Part shown: positions 25,111 through 37,157 of the stretch, piece by piece
Layout of the letters: each line of letters opens with the position of its first letter
Numbering within the stretch: the first letter of the stretch is position 1
NCBI GenBank assembly: GCA_027559495.1
Contig: JAMXSV010000008.1
Coordinates: 1,302,001-1,366,000 of the forward strand
Length of the DNA stretch: 64,000 nt
Source: Aurifilum marmelostoma
Taxonomy: Eukaryota > Ascomycota > Sordariomycetes > Diaporthales > Cryphonectriaceae
Direction: 5' to 3'
Notes under the pieces: generated by a model
Databases searched by the model: none
What the model was told of the DNA's origin: nothing
Seen by the model: the letters and a program-made list of their open reading frames with translations, nothing else
Translations under genes and position numbers: made by a program

Positions 25111-25144
25111 ATGCAGAGATCGCCGTCCTCGGACCACACATTAG
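25067..25144 (+). other. Upstream ORF overlapping the 2EXR start codon
   Basis: An ATG at 25067 opens a 25-codon frame ending in TAG at 25144. This is out of frame with, and past, the proposed main ATG at 25111. If it lies in the mature leader it would dampen initiation at 25111. A leader intron that removes it cannot be excluded. Confidence 0.4.
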
Positions 25145-26187
25145 TCAACAGCAGCAAGCACGAGCCAGTGCCCGAAATGAACGATATCCAGAGCAAGAAC
25201 GAGGCATGCAGCAAGCCTGTTGCAAAGAGGAAACCTTCCGTCTTCCACAAATTCTCAGAGCTATCGGCCGAGCTCCGCCTGCTCATCATCGGGGCGGCGC
25301 TTGAAGAGGACCGCAAACGCCGTCCAGCCCGGGTAGTGCTGTTCGACCCCACCACGCGGCGTATCTCTCCGACCATGGACCTAGGGGATAATCCATCACC
25401 TCTTCTCTTTGTCAATATGGAGTTTCGCGAAGCTGCCCTCGAGGTCTACACCGGCCTGTCCGTCCTGGACTTGGGCTACCCTGATGTTGGGCAGTATGGC
25501 AACGAGATTGACTGGTACGATGAGGACGGCTGCCTGCGATACGACCCCGCGATCGCCCAGCAGATTGACCGCGAGGCCCAGAAGGGCAGACCCAAGGTGA
25601 GTCTTACCATCCTCTCCACCCTCTCCATGTCTCAGTCCCATACATGATACCATCTCGTAACTCGAGCATCCACCGAGCGAGCCATGAAAAGCACGGGCTG
25701 ACCAGAGGGACTCAACCTCCAGGGCGGCATCTATATCGACGTCAAGAAAGATATCTTCATCATAGGCTCGACGCCGAGACAAATTCTCGAGACAGGCGCT
25801 TTCCAGGAGATGTGTGACTGCGAAGACGGCCCCTGGTGCCCGCCTGCCTTCCGCCTCACGGAGAAGCTTCCCCTTGCCGCCTGTGCCGAGGTCGTGACGA
25901 TGCGTGAGCTCACATGGGACCCCGCCCGGAGTTGTACCCACTGCGGCACCTACCATCCTCCCCGGTCCGACAAGGACTTGTTCATGAGCAGAGGCCACAT
26001 CCCCCCTCTGTATGACGCCGCCATCTTCCCCAGCGTGAGCGCGTTCGGGTACTATATCATGAGTGGGGAGGTTGACCCTGAGCTGTTCCTATACGAGGTG
26101 ACCGCCCTAGAAAGCGACGAGTTCCTGAAGGAGTGGGGTGCGAGGTTTTACAAGGCTGTGTACCTCAACGGCAAGATCGTTGCATGA
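25111..26187 (+). CDS. 2EXR-domain (F-box-like) protein, two exons, 316 aa
   Basis: Exons are 25111-25596 and 25723-26187. The 126-bp intron has a GTGAGT donor after GRPK, a CTGAC branch site and a CCAG acceptor, and joins in phase 0 to GGIYIDVKKDIFIIG. The N-terminal half carries FHKFSELSAELRLLIIGAAL (about residues 43-62) followed by PARVVLFD and a PSPLLFVNMEFREAALEVY stretch. This is the pattern of the fungal 2EXR family (F.LP.ElRl.Iw...pR.v ... l..vn.esR.eal..Y). These proteins are numerous in Pezizomycotina, resemble the start of F-box domains and have no settled biochemical role. A Cys-rich stretch (MCDCEDGPWCPP and SCTHCGTYH) in the second exon could bind metal; this is only suggested by residue spacing. 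Confidence 0.8.
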
Positions 26188-27477
26188 TCAAGATGATAGT
26201 CCAGAATCAGGCTGGATCTGCGATGAACTTGACCACGACTTGTCGATAGAGGAGGACGTTCTACGGGATCCGCCAGCTCCACGCGCCAGATGGGATAGTT
26301 CTGGACGTGAGGCACTGCCATGACTACGATTGATGACAACGATGAATTAATGAACAGATAAGAGTGGGAAAAGAAAAAATAGAGGTTTGGCGTCCTGTTT
26401 CTTATTTCATCCCGGTATGTAATCCAGGTTGTCTGTGTCTTGATTGGAAGTGTTTGGACGATCTGGACGGTCGCACAACATCCATCGAGCACATGGTCCA
26501 TCTGATCAATTCCTTGCATCTTCCCCTACTCGCCATATGACCAGCATCTCGAAAGGGGTTCGAGAATATCTCCCTAGACTTTAGCCTCCAGAGTTTGCCC
26601 GCTGTGCATCGAGTGAGTGAGGAAGCCACTGGGGGAGCTGTAATACCTCGGACTTCAGAGCTACGCGGCACTCTATACAACAAGGCGCCCTCATGCAGAT
26701 GAGAATGGATCATGAGATCATCGCTGTAGATTAGGCCCTTGGCGGTATGGAGGCACGTAAGGGTATCTCTGGCTGATGGCCTGGATAATAGATGTATGCA
26801 GGTCATCCGCTTTGAGGTCATGCAGGAACAGCACAGGTACTACACAGTGCTGAGAGAGAAACGGGCCTCGAGGCTCAGTGCGGCTACATTGTTTGGCTAT
26901 ATGGTTTTTTTTGGGAGGTTGTCTCTCGTTCCCCTATGAGCACTTACATATACATCCCCTGACCAGATAACAGATGAGCCCGCACATGAACTAGCACATG
27001 CATAGGAAACCGAACTTGGGGTCTCCCCCCTAGACTTGGCCAGCACTCGTTGTCTAGTTAGTTTTTTTTATTATTTTTTTTCTTCCCGTCGCTTGTCTGG
27101 GGTTTCATTTCTTTTTTTGGGGATCGAAAAAAGAAAAAGAAAGTGGCAACTCTGTAGGTCGTGACGAAGACACCCACAAACCCACCCCCTCTTCCCTTCC
27201 TTCTCCTTCGTCCTTCTCCACCTAACTTTCTTCTTTGCTGTTTCCAAGGACAAGTACATAATTATTACGTGTTATGTATTTTTTACTTTTCTATCCTTCT
27301 CCTTCTTTCTCCTTGACGTGTCTCGGTCAGAGAAAAGGGACACGACAAACAGACATATCAGAAATGAGATGTGACCTGCATCCGCGCTGTGGTTACCCGA
27401 TTCAGCACCCTGACTGTTGTGTGTACCACAGGAAAAAGAAAACCGGATTAATGCGTGACATGTTACTTTTTATTTTG

Positions 27478-27479
<2 letters not shown>

Positions 27480-27523
<44 letters not shown>

Positions 27524-27563
27524 GTGCAGTTGCTTTTTCTTTTTTTTTTTTTTTTTTTTTTTT
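27480..27563. repeat. (GT)n-(GC)n microsatellite plus poly(T)
   Basis: About 15 GT units merging into CGCGCG, then, about ten bases on, a T run of about 25. Alternating purine-pyrimidine DNA of this kind can adopt Z-DNA, but nothing here shows a role. Confidence 0.9.
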
Positions 27564-28047
27564 ACGGTACTGATCATTGGACGCACACATCTCCCGTGGG
27601 GCCGCTCCCCCTGAGGCGGGCTTCCTCGGTTACTGTAGCGAGTCCACTCTGACCGTTGTGCTCGTGATAAACCCCACACCCCCGGGCACTCCTTCGCCTG
27701 GTTCTCGCCTTTGAGCTAGTGACCGACTGACTGAGTGACTTGAATGACTGATAGCATATCACTTGCTACAGGACAAGCATGCAAGTGTTCCTTTGGGCCA
27801 AGTGACCGTTTGGCAGCCACAGTGATCACAATGACAGAAAGCAGGCACTTGATGTACGAGCACTAGTATAAGTGCCCAAGATCCTCGCCGGGTAGGGTAT
27901 ACCACCTCAAGCCACACGAGTTCTCTCTTTGGTCCTCTGTAATTTGCCTCTCCCGTGTTGAGGTAATGGGAACAGGGCTAAGTCGGCATTTCGGGAAGTG
28001 GCCGGAAAGTGAAAACGGTTCATTAGGGGACAAATAAGTCTGCAGTG

Positions 28048-28050
<3 letters not shown>

Positions 28051-28083
<33 letters not shown>
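28051..28083. repeat. (GT)n microsatellite
   Basis: About 16 uninterrupted TG units. Confidence 0.9.
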
Positions 28084-28084
<1 letters not shown>

Positions 28085-29092
28085 TGATGCAATGGTTTCC
28101 GAGGGCTGCAGCAGTGGGAAGGGAGTACTGTGACATACATAATACATCGGCGCCGGTCAGACCACCTGACCCACCTCTTCTTGGCTTCGAGATCTCGACC
28201 GGGGGAAGGAGGGGAGGGAGGGGCAGCCAGGAGGGCAAGGAAAAGAAGAAAAGAAAAGAAAAGGTACACGAGATCATCTAAGCCGCAAATAGAAACCGGA
28301 GCCAGTCCTGCTGGCAAGGAGGAAGGGGCTGGAGAGCTCCTGATATAGAGTGGGTGGCAGTGCCACCTCGCCGGCAGATACATGTACCAAACATTGGGGT
28401 GAGCAACGAAGATCGGAGACCTCATCACGGCATGTACGTGCATCGAATGGTTGCATCCTATGTCAGATCTGGAATACCGGGGGTGCTATGTAACACATAC
28501 ACACACTCTTCGCTCACTGTACTCGATCGGCCCAAAGACACCGTGGAGGGGGGGGGGGGGGAAGGTGCGCAAGGGAAGAGTGAAGAAAACGGTCGAGAAA
28601 CGTTGACTCAACGTGCATGTACCTGTCCATGGAACGGCAGGTAGGGCGAATGGAGTATGGAGTGACCTGGCGCGATGCAGCAGCAGGCATGCTGCTCCGT
28701 GTAAGAGCTAAGTACCAGCTCATTGGGAACCGGTCTGAATTGAGCTCTGACCGAGGCAGCAGGCTGCGCGTGCTAGGACAAATGGAGATGTGCCGGCATC
28801 CTTCACATGCAAAAGGGCCCGGTCGGGGGTGGGCGGGGATCTTTGGAACCTGTCGTGGCGTTGTGGAAGCCCGCGTCGCGGAGTTTAATTGAAGGAGACT
28901 TGTTTTTGATCTCTCCTAGGAGGGTCTGGGTCGAGTCCATGAGAGGCCTTTCTGTCTTCCTTCTCTTTCTTTTTCCTTCTCTGCCTCTCTTTTTGGGCAG
29001 TGGTGCAGTGTCAGCCCATGTGAACGCATAACGTGATGTATGGTTTGCGCCTGACGTGCCGCCTCTCGAGCCTGAGGACAGGGGATAGAGAA

Positions 29093-29118
29093 GTGTGTGT
29101 GTGTGTGTGTGTGTGTGT
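29093..29118. repeat. (GT)n microsatellite
   Basis: About 13 GT units. Confidence 0.9.
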
Positions 29119-30235
29119 CTCCTCTGTAGCGAGAGCCAGTCATAGCAGATGGAAGGGCGGGTATATTGAGCCGGTGAATGGGTGTCGAGATGGAGGGATG
29201 GGCAGCCTACCCACTAGCACCCTCCCGCCCTCGAAGACCATCCGGTGAGAGGGTACGTACAGTACAATGGGGAGCGGGCCTCTGATGTCCGAACCCAAGC
29301 ATATGCTCATCTTGTCATCTCATCTGCTGATGCCACCCTTTCCCACTCTTTTCCTCGGCACCGTACACGTTGACGTGTTGGGCATGTAACCACCCCCTCG
29401 CCCAGGGTCCTGGCTAGGTTTGCCCCAGCCGATTGCAACCCGAGGCGCGCGGGAGAGAAGGAGGAAAAGATGGACGATACATGTCCTGCCGATCTTCACT
29501 TTTCCGCGGGGATATATTGTTTCGTGTCAGCGACAAGGGGAGCAAAGAAAAAAGGAAGAAGAGACTGTAACGTTCCCGGCGACCGATCGGGAAGGAGTTG
29601 CGCAGGCGAGAGGTCGAGAACGTCCAAGGACGCAGCAGGTGCCAAGTATTAGCTGATAGGTGCTTATGATCATATGCAATTAAGAGAACGATTGCGAGGC
29701 AGCATGTAGTGTCCTGGAGATCGCCGGGGGGTGGGACGGGGATGCACCGCCTCCCTCGTGATTTTGTCTTGATGAGGCGTTCGAGTAGGTGAGAAGTGAG
29801 AAAACTCAAGGTTCCCAGATGGAACGAGGCTGCTGACACTACCGGGCAGCCGGATGTCGGGTGGGGCCGCTGGGGTTAGGCTCAACCCGGCTTGGCGTGC
29901 CTACCTGCCACGCTTATCACTTATCGTGACCATGTTCGAGCCTCCCCCCCCCGACCCCTCTCGCGCCTTCCAACCTCATGTGAGGCCATCACCATATGTG
30001 CCCAGCAGCGCTCTTCCCTACAGCCACACTCAGGCCCGAAATATGAGAAGTTCTCTCTGCCGTTGACGTCCCTGTCCGAGGAAACCACACCGCTCTGCCG
30101 ACCATCATCGATGTGACCATCTAGAAAGGCCAAGGGTGGAGGCTGCGAACGGGGCGTCACAACCAGTCGAGCTGTGTCTTCTACTGAGACCAAATCGGCC
30201 TGCCGCGCCACATATCGTGGGAGACCCGTGACGTG

Positions 30236-31957
30236 ATGGCGTCACCACCACAGTCATCACCACCACCCTCAGCGGCCCCCTCCTTTCAGGACCGCAGGAG
30301 CAGCATCTCTCAGACGTTATGGAGCCAGAGGGTGCCGCTCTTCATCATTCATAAGGGCCTGCAGCCCGCCTCCAGCCCCTTCATCACCGCCGTCCCGCGA
30401 TTCAGCTACCTGGCCCAGCTGCTGCCGAGGCTGTCCTCCTTCTTTGGCATCCCGTGCAGCAGTTTCCACCACGAGGAGATCCAGCTCCGCAACCTGGCCG
30501 TGGGCCTGCTTGTGGATCTGTATCAGCCCCAGCTTCCCTGGAGGTTGGAGGTGGGGGTTGGCGACGAGTGGGACATAGGCGATACTTTCCTCAACGGTGT
30601 GAAGGAAGTGAGTTGAGACTCTTTGATTATCTTCTTTTCCTCTGATTCGTCCCTTGTTATTTCTGCCCGGCGTGGAACAGGGAGGGAGTCTCCGCTTTCG
30701 GGCTCAACGCTGACTCTGGACATTGAACCCTGAAATCCCAGGCCGACTTTGTCCGCAACGGCAACGCAAAACAGATCATGAGCCTCTCCAAAGAACACAC
30801 CACCGCCCTGTGGAACGCGGTGCAGGACAGTAAGTTTGTGACCAACCTTGGTTTTTCCGGCGCTCAGACTTGCTCCATGTCTGAAAAGCATCGCTTCGAG
30901 CATCTGCCCTTCTTCTACCTGACGATCCCCACTCATGCCACTGCCTCATCAAGCCCTTGAGATCTACCCACCCTGCACGTCAACTGTCAGGGCACAAGGA
31001 CACCCCTTTCTCCTGGGACCTTGTCTGCCGTTGACATTTTCCCCACTCTGTCGCTCAATGACAGCTGGTCCCGAATGGGGGTGATATGTTTAAGAGAAGC
31101 AAACGAGGGCCCACGGCCAACAACAAGGTCAAAAGGGGAAGAAACGGCCCGAGAATGCGAGACTGACACCTTGTCATGACCCCCCCTTTCAGATGACTAC
31201 GCCTCGTTCGCCAAGGTCAACGCCCAGCTCCTCAACCCTCCGACACCGCTCAAACATGTTCCCATTCGTATCTACATCCCCTCCTCACCGCCAGGCGGCG
31301 ATGCCAGCGGGTCTGCGCCGGGAAGCTTCAAGGTGATGCAGTCCCTCGTGGAGCCTCGCTTACCAAACCGTGAGCTATCACCCCATTTCCTCCATTCTTG
31401 TTATCCTGACCCACCGAGAAAGAAAATCAAAAGAGAGAGAGCGCTTTGACATCAAAGCCACACCATGCCGTGGCCCCCGACTGTCCCCTTCCCACTTTCT
31501 AGGAAGGTCATTGTTCATGACATGATCCTGATACCCTCGGATATTACGACCACGTATAGTATGAGCAAGCGAGGAAGGTTGTCCATTATGCTAAGACTGT
31601 TTGACCAGCCGATAAGCGACCCGACGAAGTCGTTGCGTCCTCTCCTCTCTTGACCACCCCTTTTTTTTTTTTCTTTTTCTTTTTGCCAACTGTCATTGGT
31701 GTTCCATCTTGTTCCACATCGCTAACAAGACCGCTATCTCTGCCTTTCTCCCCTGGCCACAGGCACCACTCCCCCAGACTCTTGGCCCCGCCCTGCGCGG
31801 CCTGCTCCCCTCGCTGTTCCCCAGTAGTAGGGACCCGGTGCTGGCCAACGTCGTGCTCCACGGGGCTCCCGTCCCGTTCACGGCCCCGCTAGAGGAGCTG
31901 ATGCGCGAGGCGGCGTACCCCGATGGCTGGCTCTGCCTGATCGTCGTGCTTCTGTGA
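30236..31957 (+). CDS. ATG5: Autophagy protein Atg5, four exons, one apparent frameshift
   Basis: Proposed exons are 30236-30607, 30742-30829, 31193-31369 and 31763-31957, about 276 aa. Atg5 is conjugated to Atg12 and, with Atg16, forms the E3-like complex that directs Atg8 lipidation on the phagophore. Family landmarks: VPLFIIHKG, SPFITAVPRFSYLAQLLPRL, the SFHHEEIQLRNLAVGLLVDL block, LPWRLEVGVGDEWDIGDTF, and the IMSLSKEHTTALW helix whose Lys141 matches the Atg12 acceptor lysine. The C-terminus has TLGPALRGLLPSLFPS and EELMREAAYPDGWL. Joins 1 and 2 are in exact phase. Join 3 (GTGAGC donor at 31370, CACAG acceptor at 31762) gives PNRTTP but then runs out of frame at the C run 31771-31775; with four Cs instead of five the conserved ending follows directly. 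This is either an assembly over-call or a true frameshift. Introns 2 and 3 are unusually long (363 and 393 bp). Confidence 0.93.
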
Positions 31958-33238
31958 TGGATGATCTGGATAGGGTGCGTTGAGGCTATAAAAGTCGATG
32001 CACGCGTGCATCGCCCATAATGACACTGAAAACGCCTGGGCTAGTACTTGCATACAAGATAGGACATAGAGCAGAGTTTGTTTGTGTTTGTCCCTGCTCC
32101 TAACCCCCGCCTGCGATATCACATGTGCTTGAAAGTGAAAGAAGTTGGCTTCAAGCAAAACGTATCATTTCGGCCGAACAATGTTGTAGAGCTTCACTGC
32201 TTTCCCAAGGGGGGCTTGTGTAACCCCAAGTCCTACTACCATTCCAAAGCATATCGAGACGCATACACATGCGTGTGGAGAAATTTCAAACGACGAAAGG
32301 AAGACCATAGTAGATGTACAGGTTGATCCACACCCCGCCCATCCATAGAAATCCTCATCATGGGAGAGAAGAACGAGAAAGGGAAGAAAAGGAAAAAAAA
32401 GTGGATCCAGGAAGGGATATGAACAAGACAAAACCAGAAAGCCAATGAGACCACATGAACCAATTGACCTGGGTGTGTAAGCGGTATCTCCTCCCAGGAA
32501 TGCAGCCTGCCCGTTACTTGCGTTGATGCGATGATGACCAAAGATGAGGATTCAAAAAAAAAAAAAAAAAAAACAATGATGGAAAGGTCACCCCGCCGCC
32601 ATGGCACCCTCCTGTTAGACTCGCTATGCAACCGACCAGACTTGTCCTCCTGTTCCCAGATTTTGATGGGTATATGTAGCCAGACCCCAGCCTGCCCATG
32701 CTAGGCGCCCTTCCCCCGTCCCTCGCTTGATAACATTGTAGAAAACCGCACATGACCCGGCAAGCCTATGCATATCCTCTTTTACATCCCACCTTGTCCG
32801 CAGAATATTAATGTTGAAAGATGTGTGCAGAAAGAAATTGAAACTGAAAGCAGACCGGTATCTCCATTGGGCCCATGTCCGTGTCCGATGGGAGCATTAC
32901 CCCGCCGTTCTGTAAGGCAACCTCCCTCACCCGAGGCGCCGATCCGAGTCATTTCAGCCTTGTGTCCTTTTTTGACTTTTTTTTTTCCTTTTTTATTTTT
33001 GGTTTGGTCCCATGGTATTTTTGTTTCTCTTGTATCACTCCTTTTCGAGCTCAAACATTTGTCTCTGATTGCGCTTGAACTCGAACCTTTTGTCGCTGTG
33101 AAGGTGGCGTCGAAGCCAAAGCGGCAAGTGTGGTAACGACGCGAAACGCAACAACGGAGCAATGGCAGTGTGAATAGCATCGTCGTGTTCAGAGTGTGCG
33201 TTTGCGCTCCATCGCTCGAGTTAGGTGTGACGTGTGCT
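31958..33238. other. Convergent intergenic region, ATG5 and transcription factor
   Basis: About 1.3 kb between two 3' ends. It contains an A run of about 20 near 32553 and T-rich stretches near 32985-33000. No gene is supported. Confidence 0.5.
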
Positions 33239-36200
33239 TCAAGAGCAGTCCATTGGCGTCAGCTGGTTCATGTTGTTCGGGGTATTTGTGGCGTGTGGGC
33301 TAGGCCCAGCCGTTGATTGCGGGATTGGCCCGTTGGGCACGATGGAAGAAATCACCCTCGGGCCCCGGTAAGTCGGGGAGTCTGGAAATGCGTCCATTCC
33401 GTATACCACTGTATGCTTTGCAGGCATCGACTCCAGTAACCCTTTCAGTATCCTGAGGTCAACAGCAAGGCTGCTCGAGTCCTGGGCCACAATCTCAAGA
33501 AAGTCAATGGTCTTCCGGAAGAGGTGTCGCAGGCGGGCCTCGTTGAGCTCCGTCCCGAGCACTGGATCCTCGTACGCAGCACGAAGGGTGATGAGGTTGC
33601 CCCATTGCCTATGACCATGGTCAGTATGGATTTGCTAGTTGTTAGAGGGGATGCATCTTACGCATGTGCTGTTCCAAAGACATTGGTGATGATGAAGCGC
33701 TTATCGCTTAAGCCGTGGAAAGCCTGTGTGCTCTGAGCCAGTGCTGAAAGCCCCTTTCGAGCATTTTCAACAACCCCCTTAGGAAGGAGGTCTGGGTCTT
33801 TGACGTCCATATAATCGCGTAGTAACGTGCATGGTGGAAGATCGCGCGCCTCTTCTGGATAGCATCGGCCGAAACACCACCGCATGACGTTCTCGATGTA
33901 TGGACGGTAGGTGATGACATTAGCTCCCCAGAACTTGGCGCGGAAACGGGCGTGTAGGATGTCATCCGAGGGTTCATCGGCTACATCGAAAGCAAATTTC
34001 ATAGCCCACACATCCTTGTGTGCCAGCATCGTCTCGATATTCTGGGTGAGGTCCATCTGTTCCTCATACACAGGCTGGTGCTTGGGATTGTACAGCTGAC
34101 CGGATATCTCGTTCATCCGTTTGCGCAAGTAGAGCTGCGCCATGTAACTGGTGACCACCTCTTCCGAGAAGCCGAGCTCATTATGGAGGACTGTCATATC
34201 GGGATACGGCAGAAGGCCTTCGTATTGGAGGATCCCCGATGGCAGCAGGTTTAGTTCGGCGAGGATATCGCTGCGATTGTTAGCATCGTGCATCTCGGGT
34301 CGGTAGACTACTGTCCACATACCTCTCCAGCTGGCAACAGGTCCAAAATGTTACCAAATACTTGTTGTCCCTGATCGAGAAGACCCTCCCAGAGTCGAAG
34401 CTTAGGAACCGGCTCAGTCGCTCCATAGCACTAAGTTCTTTATTAGCACCGCCGAAATCCTGATGGGGAATCCAAGGTCTACTTACGGCTGGAGTTTGTC
34501 TACGATCATCTGGCAGGCAAACCTGATGTGGCGAAAGCTCGCAATGACACGTCCCAGCTGCCCATAATACAGACAAGCGAGGATGTGTGCTTGGATCTGG
34601 CTCAATTCGTAACTTCCGAAGTGGTTGCCAAGTATGTCTGTTGCATAGGCGAAGTACTCGAGGCCCGGAATGACCTCGTAGTTCCGCTTCAGTGGCGCAG
34701 GCGATGCTGCGCTGGTAGGGCCCGACGTGCCCGATGCCTGTACAGATGACCGCCTGCTTGCGATTGACCGGTCGTGATCCTTTGGGGACGGCAGCCCAGC
34801 CTGTCCCGGCGACTGCGAGACCGCGCTGGCCGGGGGAGAGCTTTGGTTGGGTGATGTAACGTGACCATTTCGGACGATCGGTGAGCCGTGGCTTGGAGCA
34901 GACTCCTTGTCGACCGCCTCGGGTAGCTTCCTCTCCCTCCATGAGCAGATCTTGCCCAGTGCCAGCACCAGAAGCACCAAGGCGTGCTTGGAAGAGCGCT
35001 GGGGTCTGTTTCTCTTGGAAGGCGGGCCAGGCTCGGCGCCGTTCGGCGCAGGAGATCGTTTTCGCTTCCTGTCGAGCTCCGAGTTTGTTGTATGCGCTGT
35101 TCCGTCGGGCGCGCTGACAAATTTGGCTTGGGATTTGGACTTTCTTGCACCAACGTCGTCGAGGAAGGAGACCACCATGACATCAAGATCCTGCGGAGGA
35201 ATCAAGGGATGCATGTTCTGTATGTGAGTTTTGAAAGATCCAACGTATCGCCACACTTTGCCCTCGTCGAAGTCCAGAGGACTATCCGTCCGGGTCACCT
35301 TCGCGTGCAGGTCACCTGGCAAACTTCCTGGAGGCGACGGGCCTCCTATAGGGCCCCAGTCCGTCCCGGTCGAGGGGGATGGATGGTCACCGGCCTGAGA
35401 ACTGTCGTCTGCAAGGTCCACGTAGTCGTATGTCTGGGTCTGCTCGGTGGGCCCTTTGGTAGAGCCATCGCCACGCCCAAACAGGGGCAACTGGCCGCGG
35501 CTCTCCTCTCGACGTTGCGGATAGTTGTCGATATACCTGATACCTTCTCTATCCAACATCGGCCCCACCAACCGTCGAATCGAGGGCCATGAGAGCAGAC
35601 GACCCGCCGGGGTGGTGTGGTCGTGGGGAAATGGCGCCTCCTGCGGTCGGACTGTTTGGCCCGGTGGCTCTTCGTTATCATCATCTTCGTTCTCAAGTAT
35701 TCGCATCCTCTTGGTTGCGGTCTCGGGATCTGGAATGTTGCCATTTGCTGGTGGCCCGTCCCCTGGGGATGATAAGACCGTCTCTTCGACTTCGGCTACC
35801 TGGACTGGAGATGCTGGGCGGGGCATGTCTATTGCACGAACAGGATCCCCAACACGAGGTATGTCTTTGATCTCGGGCAACGCGTGGCCCTGGAAGTTGG
35901 CAGCTGAGACCGCTCGTCCGCTGTCTTTCAGGTCTCGGATTTCAGCCCTCATTGCCACGATTTCGTCCAGTATTTCTCGTCTGTCCGCCAGGAGCAGCTT
36001 TTGCACTGCATCCAGGATATCCTGGGTGGCCTTGTCCTGCCTTTAAGGTCAACTGTTAGAGTGGGTGGCGCGCCCAACTTATACCCTTCCTGCTAGGATA
36101 CGATATACTCACTGTTTTGGAGCGGGATCACGGTAGTTGCAGACGATATTCTTCTCCTGACAGTTCTTACAGGGCTTGTTTTCGTCGCATTTCGCCTTCA

Positions 36201-37157
36201 GCTGCCGACAGCTATCGCAGGCCTTGGATAAAACAGACTCAGTATGTCTTCTCCTTGCTGTTGGAAGGAATATATATGTAATCTCGGCGGACATACCTGT
36301 GAGGCTCTCTGAGACTTCCGCTTGCCACCACCCGTGGCTGCATAGGCAATGGGTGGGTAGGAGCCATCTGGGCCCATGGGCGGCGGAGGATACATCTGAG
36401 TCTGCTCATACGGGGTCGTGGGGGGACCGGGATGAGCCAGCGGGGTGTGTGGAGGAGGAGGATAAGAAGGATGCCGGTACAGCTGCGGCCCGGGGCCGTT
36501 GTCATAGCTCATGTGCCTCCTCTCCTCCATGTGGCCGGTAGGCGGATGGCCATGCACAGCGGCAGCGGCAGCGGCAGATGGTGGGGGCTGTGGCGGCGGA
36601 GGTAGATGAGACTGGGACGGGTCGGGACCATTAGAGTTGGCCCTCACGATCTGAGGCAGCTTGATGTCTTCGCTTTCCCTCTTCACCATAGAGTCGCGGA
36701 CCGGGGGATGGTAGGCCTGCGGCGCATAAGCTTGATGCACTGGTGAGGGTGGGGGGTGGTGACGGTGATCCTGGCTGGGTGGCTGGTATCTCTCTGGCTC
36801 ATGCTGCCGACGATCCTCAAAGTGCTGCTGCGACGACGATGACGACGACGGGGGTGGTGGTGGAGGGGGCGGCGGCGGTGGTGGTTGTTGTTGTTGCTGT
36901 TGTTGTTGTTGTTGTTGTGAGTGAGGTTGAGGATAGTCCTGAGGCCTGGGGTAGGAATGCGGCGAGGGGAAAGAGTGAGGTGAAGGGAAAGAGTGCGGCG
37001 AGGGGGAGTACTGAGAAGATGTAGGAGGAGGAAGAGGTTGTGGATGGTGAGCAGGAGTAGTTAAGGGCGGTGGAGGTAGTGAAAGAGCATGATGAGAGGG
37101 GCCCGCTGGCCATCCAGTCGAGAGGCGAGGCCGCTTCCCTGTATGCCCTTGTTCCAT
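33239..37157 (-). CDS. Zn2Cys6 fungal-specific transcription factor, six exons, 1203 aa
   Basis: Minus-strand exons: 36297-37157, 36113-36222, 34487-36040, 34323-34430, 33662-34270 and 33239-33608. All five introns (74, 72, 56, 52 and 53 bp) have GTATGT, GTGAGT or GTAAG-type donors and AG acceptors, and every join keeps phase, giving one 3612-nt frame. The N-terminal 287 residues are Pro/His/Gln-rich, with SPHSFP repeats and an 11-Gln run followed by 12 Pro (about residues 81-103). Exon 2 encodes the zinc cluster, Cys289, 292, 299, 305, 308 and 315 (ACDSCRQLKAKCDENKPC). After it come a coiled-coil-like linker (QDKATQDILDAVQKLL), a long disordered acidic/basic segment, and the fungal middle homology region (about residues 780-1100, including FAYATDILG and SDILAELNLLPSG). 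It should be a nuclear DNA-binding regulator. The target pathway cannot be read from sequence and I do not name an orthologue. Confidence 0.92.
36857..36925. repeat. Adjacent poly-Pro and poly-Gln coding repeats
   Basis: On the minus strand, CAA/CAG repeats encode 11 glutamines followed directly by CCA/CCG/CCC codons encoding 12 prolines, within exon 1 of the Zn2Cys6 factor. A Q-run capped by a P-run is a known activation-domain style arrangement; length variation is likely. Confidence 0.85.

Larger units (their letters stand above)
26188..30235. other. 4-kb intergenic region with GT and poly(T) tracts
   Basis: No credible gene on either strand. It holds GT microsatellites near 27480, 28051 and 29093, a poly(T) run at 27534-27563 and a G run near 28549. 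The last several hundred bases must contain the ATG5 promoter. Confidence 0.5.

Noticed and set aside
31503..31558. Candidate 56-bp microexon in ATG5 intron 3, with splice-like ends and the right length to restore phase
   Set aside because: It contains an in-frame TGA when joined to exon 3. The extra-C explanation at 31771-31775 gives the expected conserved residues directly.
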